Assembly: GCA_903902075.1 (NCBI GenBank)
Contig: CAIUTH010000183.1
Span: 1 to 39,807 of the forward strand
Direction of reading: 5' to 3'
DNA: 39,807 nt
Origin: an uncultured Alphaproteobacteria bacterium
GTDB lineage: Bacteria > Pseudomonadota > Alphaproteobacteria > Micropepsales > Micropepsaceae
The notes beneath the pieces were generated by a model. That model worked only from the letters and a program-made list of their open reading frames with translations. It searched no databases and was not told the DNA's origin. Every line of letters starts with the position of its first letter. Position 1 is the first letter of the stretch. Made by a program: the position numbers and the translations under genes. This document shows positions 24,422-37,400 of this stretch, in pieces.

Positions 24422-25174
24422 ATGCAGCTTCATCTGTCCACCTGGCCCGAGGTCGAGGCCTACCTGGCCAAGTCCAAGGCCATCCTGATTCCCATTGGCT
24501 CCACCGAACAGCATGGCCCCAACGGGCTCTTGGGCACCGACGCGCTGTGTCCGGAAATCATCGGCAAGCGGGCGGGCGACGAGGCGGGGTTCCTGATCGG
24601 TCCCACCTTCAATGTTGGTCAGGCGCAGCATCACATGGGCTTTGCCGGCACCATCACCCTGCGGCCCTCTACCATGATAGCGGCGATGCAGGACTGGGCC
24701 CAGTCGCTGGTGCGGCATGGCTTTGAGCGCATCTATTGGCTCAACGGCCATGGCGGCAACATCGCCACCATCACCGCCGCCTTCTCCGAGATCTATCATG
24801 GCGTCACGTTTTCAAATGGGTCCGCAGGCTCCAACCATCCGCCGCTGCGCTGCACCTTGCGCAACTGGTGGGAGCTGCACGGGGTAATGGATGTCTGCCG
24901 CCAGCTGTTCCCGGTAGGCGAGGGCAGCCATGCCACGCCATCCGAAGTGTCGGTGACCTGGGCCGGCTATCCCGAAGCGGTGAAGTCGGTGGCCATGAGC
25001 CCGCGCATCGCCCCCAACGGCCCGATCCTGGACGCCGATGATTACAGGCGACGCTTCCCGGACGGGCGCATCGGCTCCGATCCTTCCCAGGCCAATGTGG
25101 AAGCTGGGGAAAAGATCATCGCGGCGGCGGTCAAGGCGGTGATTTCGGAGTTCCGCACCTTCGCGGCGTCCTAG
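24422..25174 (+). CDS. Creatininase family protein (possible amidohydrolase or formamide hydrolase)
   Basis: PIGSTEQHGPNGLLGTDAL...YWLNGHGGNIATI...GEGSHATPSEVS metal-site pattern. Confidence 0.88.
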   Translation: MQLHLSTWPEVEAYLAKSKAILIPIGSTEQHGPNGLLGTDALCPEIIGKRAGDEAGFLIGPTFNVGQAQHHMGFAGTITLRPSTMIAAMQDWAQSLVRHGFERIYWLNGHGGNIATITAAFSEIYHGVTFSNGSAGSNHPPLRCTLRNWWELHGVMDVCRQLFPVGEGSHATPSEVSVTWAGYPEAVKSVAMSPRIAPNGPILDADDYRRRFPDGRIGSDPSQANVEAGEKIIAAAVKAVISEFRTFAAS

Positions 25175-25203
25175 CGCCGCGCGGGCGCAGGGGCTATGAT
25201 CCG

Positions 25204-27376
<2,173 letters not shown>

Positions 27377-27805
27377 TCAATGCCCGTTGAACGGGTTGGG
27401 CCGGGTCGGCGGGCCTTGTTCGCGGCCCGTCACCACATACCAGCCAAAGCAGCGCGCCAAAGGCACCGGCATCTTCTTGTCCAGCTTGGTCGCCCAGCCT
27501 GCGATGTCCTTTTCGCTTTCGCCGGCCGCAACCCCGCCCCACACATCGACATAGCGGTTGCCGTCCAGGAAATAGCCGCCCGGCTCGGCGTCCGCGAACC
27601 GAGCCCACACCAATGTCCAGCCGCCCGACTGCATCACCTCGAACACCTTGGGCTTGCTGGGCAGGCCCTTGATCTGCGGCGCGGCCTTCTTCAGCAGCAC
27701 CTGGCCATCGGCCAGCGGCTTTTGCCAGATGTCGTCACAGGGCGTGGCGGCTGTAGCAGGCGACAGGCTGGCGGCCAGAATTGCCGCCGCAAGGATGGAG
27801 CGCAT
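27377..27805 (-). CDS. Hypothetical periplasmic protein
   Basis: 142 aa with signal peptide MRSILAAAILAASLSPATAATPCDD and two further Trp-rich segments. Confidence 0.6.
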   Translation of the reverse strand: MRSILAAAILAASLSPATAATPCDDIWQKPLADGQVLLKKAAPQIKGLPSKPKVFEVMQSGGWTLVWARFADAEPGGYFLDGNRYVDVWGGVAAGESEKDIAGWATKLDKKMPVPLARCFGWYVVTGREQGPPTRPNPFNGH

Positions 27806-27833
27806 AAAAAATCCTTTCCGAAATCAGACAAAA

Positions 27834-28100
27834 TCAGCGAAGCGGGCGATGACCGGTCACGGCGTTCCAGATCGCCAGCACGATGATCGCGCCGATGACG
27901 GCGACCAGAGTCGATACGATGAAGCCGTGCTGGTTATAGTCGAAGTCCCCGTTCAGGGTCTTGAACAGGAAGCCGCCGGCCAGCGCCCCCACCAGGCCCA
28001 GCGCGATATTGACCAGGCAGCCGCCGCTCTGCTTGCCCATCACCAGGGTCGAGAGCCAGCCGATGAAGGCGCCGAAGAAAATCCAGCCCAGAATGAACAT
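27834..28100 (-). CDS. GlsB/YeaQ/YmgE family stress-response membrane protein
   Basis: 88 aa with GWLSTLVMGKQSGGCLVNIALGLVGALAGGFLF and C-terminal VAVIGAIIVLAIWNAV. Confidence 0.92.
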   Translation of the reverse strand: MFILGWIFFGAFIGWLSTLVMGKQSGGCLVNIALGLVGALAGGFLFKTLNGDFDYNQHGFIVSTLVAVIGAIIVLAIWNAVTGHRPLR

Positions 28101-28113
28101 CGCGAACTCCCCG

Positions 28114-29403
28114 CTATTTCAGACTGACATATATCATGGTGATTGCCGCCGCCGCCATTACGGCAGTGGATACCCAGCCCAGCCCGCCCAGCACCCAGCC
28201 GGCGCGGAATTCGCCCATCTTGCGCTTGCTGCCGGCCACGATCATCAGCGCCGCCATCATCGGCACGGCGATGACGCCGTTCAGCACCGCGCTCCAGTAC
28301 AGCGCCTTTATGGGATCCAGCGGCGACCAGTCGATCCCCAGCCCCAGCAGCACCGCCGCCCCGATCACGCAGTAAAAGCCGCGCGCCTGCCACGGCATGT
28401 TGTCCAGCCCGGTCTTCCAGCCCGCCGCTTCGGCGATCGCATAGCCGGCCGATCCCGCCAGCACCGGTATGGCCAGCAGTCCCGTGCCGATAATACCGAT
28501 GGCGAACAGGGCGAAGGCAAAATTGCCCGCGATGGGTTTGAGCGCGGTGGCGGCCTGGGCGGCGGTTTGGATGTCGGTGACGCCATGGGCGTGCAAGGTG
28601 GCGGCGGTGGCGATCATGATGGCCAGGGCCACCAGGTTGGAGGCCAGCATGCCGGCGATGGTGTCCACCCGGATGCGCGAGATGGCGGCGGGCCCTTCGC
28701 GCGGCCGTTCTATCAGGGGATGTTCGTCGTCGTTCTGGTCCACTTCCTCGACCTCCTGGGCGCTCTGCCAGAAGAAGAGATAGGGACTGATGGTGGTGCC
28801 GAAGACGGCGACGATGGTGGTGGCGGCGGATTCGGTGAGATCGGGATGCAGTCCGATCATGCCCACGCCGATCTGTTTCCAGTCCAGCGGCAGCAGGAAC
28901 ATCAGCGCCACATAGGCGAACAGGCTGAAGGTCAGGACCATCAGGAAACACGCATAGCGCCGATAGGGGATGAAAAGCTGCAGGCCCAGCGACAGCAGGG
29001 CGAAGAAAATGGTCAGTGCGTGCTGGTTGAGGCCGGTGACCAGGTTGGCGGCTTCGCCCATGGCCGCCAGGTCGGCACCGACATTGATGGTGTTGGCGAT
29101 GAACAGAAGCGCCAGCAGCCCCAACACAAGCGGGCGCGGCAACACCTGTCCCATATTGTACGCCAGGCCACGTCCCGTGACCCGGCCGACCAGGGCGCTG
29201 ACCATCTGGATCGCCGCCATCAGCGGGAAGGTCAGCAGCATGGTCCAGAGCAGGTGGAAGCCGAACTGGGCGCCGGCCTGGCTATAGGTGGCAATGCCGC
29301 TGGGATCGTCGTCGGCCGCCCCGGTGATCAGGCCTGGTCCCAGCTGCTTGTAGAGGGGGGCGCTGTGTACCCGGGTGCGCAGGTCGGGCGGGGTTCTGGA
29401 CAT
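28114..29403 (-). CDS. Nramp family (divergent) metal-ion transporter homologue
   Basis: Polytopic; LGPGLITGAADDDPSGIATYSQAGAQFG at TM1 and GTTISPYLFFWQSAQEVEE at the TM6 position. Start chosen at MSRTPPDLRTR. Confidence 0.87.
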   Translation of the reverse strand: MSRTPPDLRTRVHSAPLYKQLGPGLITGAADDDPSGIATYSQAGAQFGFHLLWTMLLTFPLMAAIQMVSALVGRVTGRGLAYNMGQVLPRPLVLGLLALLFIANTINVGADLAAMGEAANLVTGLNQHALTIFFALLSLGLQLFIPYRRYACFLMVLTFSLFAYVALMFLLPLDWKQIGVGMIGLHPDLTESAATTIVAVFGTTISPYLFFWQSAQEVEEVDQNDDEHPLIERPREGPAAISRIRVDTIAGMLASNLVALAIMIATAATLHAHGVTDIQTAAQAATALKPIAGNFAFALFAIGIIGTGLLAIPVLAGSAGYAIAEAAGWKTGLDNMPWQARGFYCVIGAAVLLGLGIDWSPLDPIKALYWSAVLNGVIAVPMMAALMIVAGSKRKMGEFRAGWVLGGLGWVSTAVMAAAAITMIYVSLK

Positions 29404-29502
29404 GCGCGAAACCTTGCAGAAAATTAGGAGTCGGGAAAAACTGGAATCGAAGCGGGGATCGCCCCGTTGTAGAATGCACAAGGGGGGCAAAGGGAGACTA
29501 GC

Positions 29503-29919
29503 ATGACTCGTTATATTTTAGCGGCCCTGCTGGCCTGTGCGGCACTGCCGGCCATGGCCCAAGATCAAATGGTCGGCGAACCGGCACCGGTCCCGGCGGG
29601 TCGGCCCTGTCTGCAGCAAGGCAATATCCACGATTTTCAATATGCCCCCGGCGCCCGTTCGCTGATCGTCACCGACACGGCGCGGGTGCGCTTCCGGGTG
29701 AACTTCGCGGCCAAGTGCTATGACATCGACCGCCAGTTCGGGTTGCGCTTCAAGGGCCGTGGCGTGGGACGCCTGTCCTGCGTCGTCAAGGGCGACTCGG
29801 TGTTGCTGCGCAATGCCGGCAGCGAGCGCGAATGCTTCATCCGCGATATCGAGTATCAGACGCCCTTTTTGGACCGCTCGGACCTGGCCGCGCTGGGCAC
29901 GGGCCGCCTGGGCCGGTAG
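29503..29919 (+). CDS. Exported hypothetical protein, DUF6491-like
   Basis: Signal peptide MTRYILAALLACAALPAMA, then CLQQGNIHDFQYAPGARSLIVTD...FAAKCYDI; family assignment is tentative. Confidence 0.6.
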   Translation: MTRYILAALLACAALPAMAQDQMVGEPAPVPAGRPCLQQGNIHDFQYAPGARSLIVTDTARVRFRVNFAAKCYDIDRQFGLRFKGRGVGRLSCVVKGDSVLLRNAGSERECFIRDIEYQTPFLDRSDLAALGTGRLGR

Positions 29920-29954
29920 CAAGCCAAGTCTGAATCGTATAGGCAGGCGGCATT

Positions 29955-30048
29955 CCTCCCCCAATGCGCGAACCGCGTTTATTGGGGGAGGTACCCGGTT
30001 CGTAGCGCCAGCGTATGAACGCGCCTGCGCTGCGAAGGGGGAGGGGGA
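29955..30048. repeat. Composite palindromic intergenic repeat
   Basis: Perfect 11-bp arms cctcccccaat (29955..29965)/attgggggagg (29981..29991), then 12/15-matching arms ttcgtagcgccagcg (29999..30013)/cgcctgcgctgcgaa (30022..30036), ending gggggaggggga (30037..30048). Confidence 0.8.
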
Positions 30049-30051
30049 CGT

Positions 30052-30585
30052 TTGAAGGGATATTTTGCCGTCGGCGTGGAAGGCGTGTCCAAGCCCATGA
30101 ACCTGGGCAATCTGGTGCGGATCGCGCATGCATTTGACGCCAGCTTCTTCTTCTCCGTCGCACCGCGGCTGAACCTGGCCAGGGCCAACAGCGACACGTC
30201 CAACGCCGAAGGCGTGCTGCCCTTCTATTCCTACGATCATCCCTCCGACTTCCGCCTGCCGCTGGGCTGCCGGCTGGTGGGGGTGGAGATCACCGACGAT
30301 GCGGTGGAATTGCCGCGCTTTCGCCATCCCAGCCGTGCCGCCTATGTCTTTGGCGCCGAGCGTTATTCCCTGTCGCCCCAGATGCTGTCCCTGTGCGAAT
30401 TCGTGGTGAAGATTCCAACGCGTTTCTCCATCAATGTCGGCATGGCCGGCGCCATCGTGCTGTATGACCGTCTCGTGAATCTTGGCGGCTATGGCGGGCG
30501 GCCCATCACGCCGGGCGGGGACGTTGTGGACCTGCCGCCGGCGCACAGCTGGGGCGCGCCAAAGTCGAAGCCGCGCGATTATTAG
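30052..30585 (+). CDS. TrmH/SpoU family RNA methyltransferase
   Basis: KGYFAVGVEGVSKPMNLGNLVRIAHAFDASF...YVFGAERYSLSP...KIPTRFSINVGMAGAIVLYDR. TTG start. Confidence 0.9.
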   Translation: MKGYFAVGVEGVSKPMNLGNLVRIAHAFDASFFFSVAPRLNLARANSDTSNAEGVLPFYSYDHPSDFRLPLGCRLVGVEITDDAVELPRFRHPSRAAYVFGAERYSLSPQMLSLCEFVVKIPTRFSINVGMAGAIVLYDRLVNLGGYGGRPITPGGDVVDLPPAHSWGAPKSKPRDY

Positions 30586-30621
30586 GCTTGGATATCCGGG
30601 GAGTCAGTCCATATAAGAGCC

Positions 30622-31371
30622 ATGGCCACCCCCGCCCTGAAAGTCACCAATCTCCGCAAGGTCTATCGCCGCGGCAATGTGGCGGTGGAAGATTTGTCGC
30701 TGACGGTGGAGGAGGGTGATTTCTTCGGCTTCCTGGGTCCCAACGGCGCCGGCAAATCCACCACCATCCATTGCGTCACCGGCATCGCCAATCCCACATC
30801 GGGCACGATTGCAATTTTTGGGCTGGACGCGGTGAAGAATTATCGCGAAGCCCGCAGGTTGGTCGGGCTGTGCCCGCAGGAATTCAATGTCGATCCCTTT
30901 GCCAAGCCCGCCGATATTGTGAGCTGGGCGGGCGGCTATTTCGGCATGGGCGCGGCCGAGCGCAAATCCCGTGTCAATTACCTGATGGAGCGGTTCGAAC
31001 TGACGCCGCACCTGAAGAAAACCTTTCGCGAATTGTCGGGCGGCCTCAAGCGCCGCGTGGTGCTGGCGCGCGCGCTGGTGCATGACCCCAAGCTGATCAT
31101 CCTGGACGAGCCCACGGCCGGCGTGGATGTCGAGCTGCGCCGGGTGCTTTGGAACTACCTGACCGAGATCAATCAAGACGGTCGCACCATCCTGCTGACC
31201 TCGCATTACCTTGAAGAGGTGGAGCGGCTATGCCGCGACATCGCCATCGTTGCCAGGGGCAGGATCGTGCGCCAGGGCACCAAGGACGAGATGGCGGGCA
31301 CGCCCGGCAGCCTGGAGCACGCCTATCTGGTCGCCACGGGCGCCGAGGCCGATCATGTCGCGGGGCAATAG
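30622..31371 (+). CDS. ABC-2 type transporter ATP-binding protein
   Basis: Walker A GPNGAGKSTT, signature LSGGLKRRVVLARAL, Walker B IILDEPTAGVD. Confidence 0.94.
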   Translation: MATPALKVTNLRKVYRRGNVAVEDLSLTVEEGDFFGFLGPNGAGKSTTIHCVTGIANPTSGTIAIFGLDAVKNYREARRLVGLCPQEFNVDPFAKPADIVSWAGGYFGMGAAERKSRVNYLMERFELTPHLKKTFRELSGGLKRRVVLARALVHDPKLIILDEPTAGVDVELRRVLWNYLTEINQDGRTILLTSHYLEEVERLCRDIAIVARGRIVRQGTKDEMAGTPGSLEHAYLVATGAEADHVAGQ

Positions 31372-32163
31372 ATGAGCGTGCCGGATCTCAAACCGATGGG
31401 CGTGAACTGGGTGGGGCTTGGCACCATCGTGCGCCGCGACGTGCAGCGCATGCTGCGCGTGCCGATCCAGGTCTTCATCGCGCCCTGGAGTTCGGCGCTG
31501 CTGTTCATTTTCGTGTTCGGCTATGTGCTGGGCGGTACCATGCGCACCATCGGCGGCCACAAATACATCGAGTTCGTGATGCCGGGCGTGCTGATGATGA
31601 ACATCATCACCGCCGCTTTCCTGCAATCTTCCTCCGCGATCTATTTTTCCCGCTTCATGCGATTTGTGGAGGAGATGCTGGTCGCGCCATTGTCCTATCT
31701 GGAAATGGTGGTGGGCAGCCTGACCACCGTGGTGGTGCGCGCCACCGTCACCGGCCTCGGCATCCTGATCCTGGGTCTTGGCTTTGGCGCCACGACGATC
31801 GAATCCTGGCCGCTCTTTGTGTTCTGGATCGTGGCGGTTTCGATCATCTTCGGCCTGGCGGGAATACTGGTCGGTCTGTGGTCCAAGAGCTTCGAGCAGC
31901 TCAACATGCCGGTGGTGTTTTTCCTGACGCCACTGTCCATGCTGGGCGGCAGCTTCTTCACCATGAAGATGCTGCCGGACTGGTTGCACTGGATGCTCTG
32001 GGCCAATCCCTTCTTCTATTTCATCAACGGGATCCGCGGCGCGATGATTGGCGTGGATGAGGCGCCACAGGGTCTTTCCATCGCACTGACCCTGCTGATG
32101 ATCGCCGCCCTGGGCGGGCTGGTATGGCGCCTGTTCTCCCGCGGCTATGGGCTTCGAGAATAG
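31372..32163 (+). CDS. ABC-2 type transporter permease
   Basis: 263 aa polytopic; starts immediately after the ATPase stop; NPFFYFINGIRGAMIGVDE near the C-terminus. Confidence 0.93.
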   Translation: MSVPDLKPMGVNWVGLGTIVRRDVQRMLRVPIQVFIAPWSSALLFIFVFGYVLGGTMRTIGGHKYIEFVMPGVLMMNIITAAFLQSSSAIYFSRFMRFVEEMLVAPLSYLEMVVGSLTTVVVRATVTGLGILILGLGFGATTIESWPLFVFWIVAVSIIFGLAGILVGLWSKSFEQLNMPVVFFLTPLSMLGGSFFTMKMLPDWLHWMLWANPFFYFINGIRGAMIGVDEAPQGLSIALTLLMIAALGGLVWRLFSRGYGLRE

Positions 32164-32269
32164 ACATGGCTTGCGGTGGCGGGGCAGGGTCCAGTATCTT
32201 GCCGCCCGATCACACAAACGCCCGATTCCGCTGCGATTTTCCGCTCCGGATTCATCTGCCGGAGTCGAT

Positions 32270-32794
32270 ATGACCAGAATTTTGGGACTTTTCACCGCCG
32301 CCGCCCTTTGCATGGGCGCTTCTGCGCCCGCGATGGCGGAACCGGCGAACCTGCTGGGCGTGTTCGGGAACTGGTCGGCTTTCTCCTCGGGTACAGGTTC
32401 CAGCCTGACCTGCTATGCCCTGTCCAAGCCCCGCGCGAGCCAGCCCCGGGCCGCCAAGCGCAGTTCCATCTATCTAATGGTGTCGGACTGGCCCAGCCGC
32501 AAGGTCAAGGCGGAACCCCAGATCGTGTACGGCTATCAGGCCAAGGAAGGCGGCACTGCTGCCCTGGGCGTCGGCCCCGAAAAGTTTTCCTTCTTCATCC
32601 GCAACAACGGCAAGGATGGCAGCGCCTGGCTGCAGCAGCTGAACGACAATCCACGCCTGGTTTCGGCCATGAGCGGCGGCGTGTCGGCGGTGGCTAGCGG
32701 CGTTTCGAGCAAGGGCACCAAGACCAGCGACACCTACAGCCTGTCCGGCTTCAATGACGCGATGGCCAAGGTACACGCCGCCTGTAATATGTGA
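32270..32794 (+). CDS. Invasion-associated locus B (IalB)-like exported protein
   Basis: Signal peptide [23 protein letters not shown] then [25 protein letters not shown]. Confidence 0.75.
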   Translation: MTRILGLFTAAALCMGASAPAMAEPANLLGVFGNWSAFSSGTGSSLTCYALSKPRASQPRAAKRSSIYLMVSDWPSRKVKAEPQIVYGYQAKEGGTAALGVGPEKFSFFIRNNGKDGSAWLQQLNDNPRLVSAMSGGVSAVASGVSSKGTKTSDTYSLSGFNDAMAKVHAACNM

Positions 32795-33936
32795 TGGAAA
32801 AACGTCTCCCCCTCATTGGTCTCGACAGGGAGGCGCTGAAGACGGCTTTGGCCGCCGCGGGCGTGCCGGCAAAATCGCTCCCCATGCGCGTCAACCAGTT
32901 GTGGAACTGGATCTATGTCCATGGCGCGCGCGACTTCGCCACCATGACCAACCTGGCCAAGGATTTCCGCGGGCTGCTGGAGCAGAATTTCTCGCTTGAT
33001 CGGCCCGAGGTCGTCACCGCGCAACTGTCCGAGGACGGCACCCGCAAATGGCTGCTGAAAACCGGCGCGGGCATCGAGTTCGAGACCGTCTATATCCCAG
33101 AGGCGGATCGCGGCACGCTGTGCGTGTCTTCGCAGGTGGGCTGCACCTTGACCTGCCGCTTCTGCCACACCGGCACCCAGAAGCTGGTGCGCAACCTGAA
33201 CCCCGACGAAATCCTGGGCCAGATCCTGATTGCCAAGGACACGCTGGAGGATTGGCCGTCGACGGCGCCGGGCCGCAAGGTCACCAACATCGTGATGATG
33301 GGGATGGGCGAGCCGCTATACAATTTCGATCATGTGAAATCCGCGCTGGCCATCGCCATGGACGGCGACGCCATCGCCATGTCCAAGCGCCGCGTCACGC
33401 TTTCGACCGCCGGCGTTGTCCCGATGATCCCGCGCGCCGGCAACGAGATCGGCTCGTCGCTGGCCATTTCGCTGCATGCCGTGACCGACGAGATCCGCGA
33501 CCAGATCGTGCCGATCAACAAGAAGTATCCCATCGCCGAATTGATGGAAGCCTGCCGCACCTATCCCGGCGCCTCCAACGCGCGGCGCATCACGTTTGAA
33601 TATGTGATGCTGAAGGGTGTGAACGACTCCCTGGCCGATGCGCGGGCGCTGGTGAAGCTGGTGGCGGGCATTCCCGCCAAGATCAACCTGATCCCGTTCA
33701 ACGCCTGGCCCGGCGCGCCCTATGAATGCTCCGACTGGAGCCAGATCGAGAAGTTCGCCGAGATCGTCAACAAGGCCGGCTATGCCTCGCCGGTCAGAAC
33801 TCCGCGCGGCCGGGACATCATGGCCGCCTGCGGCCAGCTCAAGAGCGAAAGCGTGAAAGAGCGCGCTTCGGCGCGGCTCGCCGCCGAAAAGCTGGCAGAC
33901 GTGCAATCCGGTCAGCTGGCCCGGATGCCGCACTAG
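32794..33936 (+). CDS. rlmN: 23S rRNA (adenine(2503)-C(2))-methyltransferase
   Basis: Radical SAM motif [37 protein letters not shown] overlaps the upstream stop by 1 nt. Confidence 0.97.
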   Translation: MEKRLPLIGLDREALKTALAAAGVPAKSLPMRVNQLWNWIYVHGARDFATMTNLAKDFRGLLEQNFSLDRPEVVTAQLSEDGTRKWLLKTGAGIEFETVYIPEADRGTLCVSSQVGCTLTCRFCHTGTQKLVRNLNPDEILGQILIAKDTLEDWPSTAPGRKVTNIVMMGMGEPLYNFDHVKSALAIAMDGDAIAMSKRRVTLSTAGVVPMIPRAGNEIGSSLAISLHAVTDEIRDQIVPINKKYPIAELMEACRTYPGASNARRITFEYVMLKGVNDSLADARALVKLVAGIPAKINLIPFNAWPGAPYECSDWSQIEKFAEIVNKAGYASPVRTPRGRDIMAACGQLKSESVKERASARLAAEKLADVQSGQLARMPH

Positions 33937-33987
33937 ATTTCGGGGCTTTTTTGCCTATAGTCCCGGCGATTTTTGGGGATTTTTGAC

Positions 33988-35220
<1,233 letters not shown>

Positions 35221-35224
35221 TCCA

Positions 35225-36055
35225 ATGACCGCCAACGAAGACCAGATCAAGTTCTGGAACGAGAAGGCGGGGCAGAACTGGACGGTGTTGCAGGAGCGGA
35301 TGGACGCCAACCTGGCGGACATCGGCGATGCGGTGCTGGCCTTTGCCAGCGCCAAACCCGGCGACACTGTGCTGGACGTGGGCTGCGGCACCGGTGCCAC
35401 CAGCCTGGCGCTGGCCACGGCTGGCGCGAAGGTCACCGGCCTGGACGTTTCCAGGCCCATGCTGGACCTAGCGCGCAGCCGTGCCATCCAGGCGGGCCTG
35501 GACATAAGCTTCATCGAAGCCGATGCCTCGACTTACGCCTTCCAGCCGGAATTCGATCTTGTCTTCTCCCGCTTCGGGGTGATGTTCTTCGATGATCCCA
35601 TCGGCGCCTTCGCCAATCTGCACAAGGCGCTGAAGCCGGGCCGGCGGCTGGCCTTTGTCTGCTGGCGCACGGCGCCGGAGAATCTCTGGGCCTTCACACC
35701 GCTGGCCGCGGCCAGGCCGTTCCTGCCGGAGCAACCACCGCCGGACCCCAACGCGCCCGGCCCCTTCGCCTTCGCCGATCCCCAGCGCATCCTGTCCATC
35801 CTGACCGATGTCGGCTTTCACCATGTCGAGACAAGCAAGTATGATGGGGTGATGCGCATGGGCAGCGACATTGCCGCCATCGCCGCCCAGACCCTGCAGA
35901 TCGGGCCCCTGTCGCGTGCGATAGGCGAGGCGGACGAGGCCACCCGCGCCAAGATCGTGGAGGCGGTGCGCGCCGCGATGGCGAAATTCAAGACGCCGGA
36001 CGGCGAGATCGCCCCGCCCACCGCCTGTTGGCTGGTGTCGGCGGTCAAGGCCTAG
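35225..36055 (+). CDS. Class I SAM-dependent methyltransferase
   Basis: VLDVGCGTGATSLALATAGAKVTGLDVS motif I. Confidence 0.92.
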   Translation: MTANEDQIKFWNEKAGQNWTVLQERMDANLADIGDAVLAFASAKPGDTVLDVGCGTGATSLALATAGAKVTGLDVSRPMLDLARSRAIQAGLDISFIEADASTYAFQPEFDLVFSRFGVMFFDDPIGAFANLHKALKPGRRLAFVCWRTAPENLWAFTPLAAARPFLPEQPPPDPNAPGPFAFADPQRILSILTDVGFHHVETSKYDGVMRMGSDIAAIAAQTLQIGPLSRAIGEADEATRAKIVEAVRAAMAKFKTPDGEIAPPTACWLVSAVKA

Positions 36056-36834
36056 AAGCGCTCCGATACTCCAAGATACAGTTCAAGGTCCGGCGTCGCG
36101 CGGTTCAATCCGATGTTGGCGCCGCCGTCGATCTGGGTGTCGTTGCCGATCAGCCAGGCCGCATCCACATCGGCGCTGTACTGGCTGACGGTGCCGGCCG
36201 GATCCAGGTTCTGGGCGGTCCAGACTTCCGCCCCCAGGCTCAGCTTGCCGAAGTTGCGGCCGATCCCCGCCACATCCACCAAGTTGGCATGATGGCCGGT
36301 GCCGGAGGCATTGAGCAGGGCGTCCGCTTCCGGCGTCATGGCGAGCGACCAGTTGTTCCCCAGGTCGTAGCTCATGGGCAGAACCAGCCCGCCTTCCACC
36401 GCGCCGTTGCCCAGGGGGCTTGGGGCAATGGGCAGCTTGAGGGTGGGCGCGAGTATCAGGGCGAAGGGTCCGTCCGAGGAAATGGGATTATATTTGGCGC
36501 GCAGGAACAGGTCGCCCACCCCGCTGGCGTTGATCCTGCCGGCCAGGTCATGGACCCGCTGGAACTGGTGCAGCGCCATGCCGGCTTCCACATCCATCCG
36601 GTCGCTCACCCCGAGCTTGCCCAGCAGGGCGCCGGCATTGCCGGTGTCGATGGTCACGCCGGAACGGCGCTGGAAGCTTTCGTCGAACAAGCCCAGTTCA
36701 ACCTGCGCGTGCCCGGCTGCTAGGGTGCAGGCGTTGGTGCCTTTGCCGGGCCGGTCGGGACAGATGGGACCAAGGTCTTGCGCCTGGGCCGGCAGCGCCG
36801 CCAACACGAAGAGGGCGGCGGGGAGGTGCTTCAT
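36052..36834 (-). CDS. Outer-membrane beta-barrel-like protein (phenol-degradation MetA/transporter-like fold)
   Basis: Signal peptide MKHLPAALFVLAALPAQA, alternating beta-strand pattern, C-terminal LELYLGVSERF ending in Phe. Confidence 0.75.
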   Translation of the reverse strand: MKHLPAALFVLAALPAQAQDLGPICPDRPGKGTNACTLAAGHAQVELGLFDESFQRRSGVTIDTGNAGALLGKLGVSDRMDVEAGMALHQFQRVHDLAGRINASGVGDLFLRAKYNPISSDGPFALILAPTLKLPIAPSPLGNGAVEGGLVLPMSYDLGNNWSLAMTPEADALLNASGTGHHANLVDVAGIGRNFGKLSLGAEVWTAQNLDPAGTVSQYSADVDAAWLIGNDTQIDGGANIGLNRATPDLELYLGVSERF

Positions 36835-37395
36835 TTGGGCGGCTCGGTGCCCAGGGTGGAAGCTCGCATCCACCCCGTGACATTGCCGTCCGTCACCTTG
36901 GCCCAGCCATCGCTCTGGGCGATCAGGGTGACCAAATCCCCCTTCGTGCTTTTCTTTAGGACTTTGCCGGAAGGTTTTGCTTCTTCTCGCAGAATTGCAC
37001 CCTGGCGATGGACATAACGCAGGGCGGAAGACGCAGTGTTTACAGGCGCACTCTTCGCCATGTTGGCAGCAGGCGCAGCCGCCGGAGCCGCAACTTGCGT
37101 TGCGGCCGGGTGCACCATCCCGATGAACTTCTCGACCTTGCTCCAGTGCTGGATGGCCCACCAGCCAAGCCCGGCGACGACCAGCAGGATGCCCAGCATG
37201 CCTTTGCCGCCGCCGATTTTCTGGCGATAGGAAAGCCCGGTGCCGGGAATGCCCGCATTGGTTGTGATGCCCTTGCGGCCGATATTGATGTCGGCGCCCT
37301 TGGGGCCGGCGCTGGCCGACACCCCGCTCTTGGACAGGTTGATGCGCAGCAGGCCGGGAATGATGCTGAGCCGCTTTTGCCAGCGTAAGCCTTTT

Positions 37396-37400
<5 letters not shown>
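36831..37400 (-). CDS. DUF4236 domain - TM - SH3-like domain protein
   Basis: N-terminal MLKGLRWQKRLSIIPGLLRINLSKSGVSASAGPKGADINIGRKGITTNAGIPGTGLSY; TM MLGILLVVAGLGWWAIQ; C-terminal SH3-like YVHRQGAILREEAKPSGKVLKKSTKGDLVTLIAQSDGWAKVTDGNVTGWM. SD gggaggtctgATG. Confidence 0.83.

Noticed and set aside
27961-29427. 488-aa plus-strand ORF opposite the Nramp gene
   Set aside because: Antisense shadow; Gly/Gln/His-rich with no family features.
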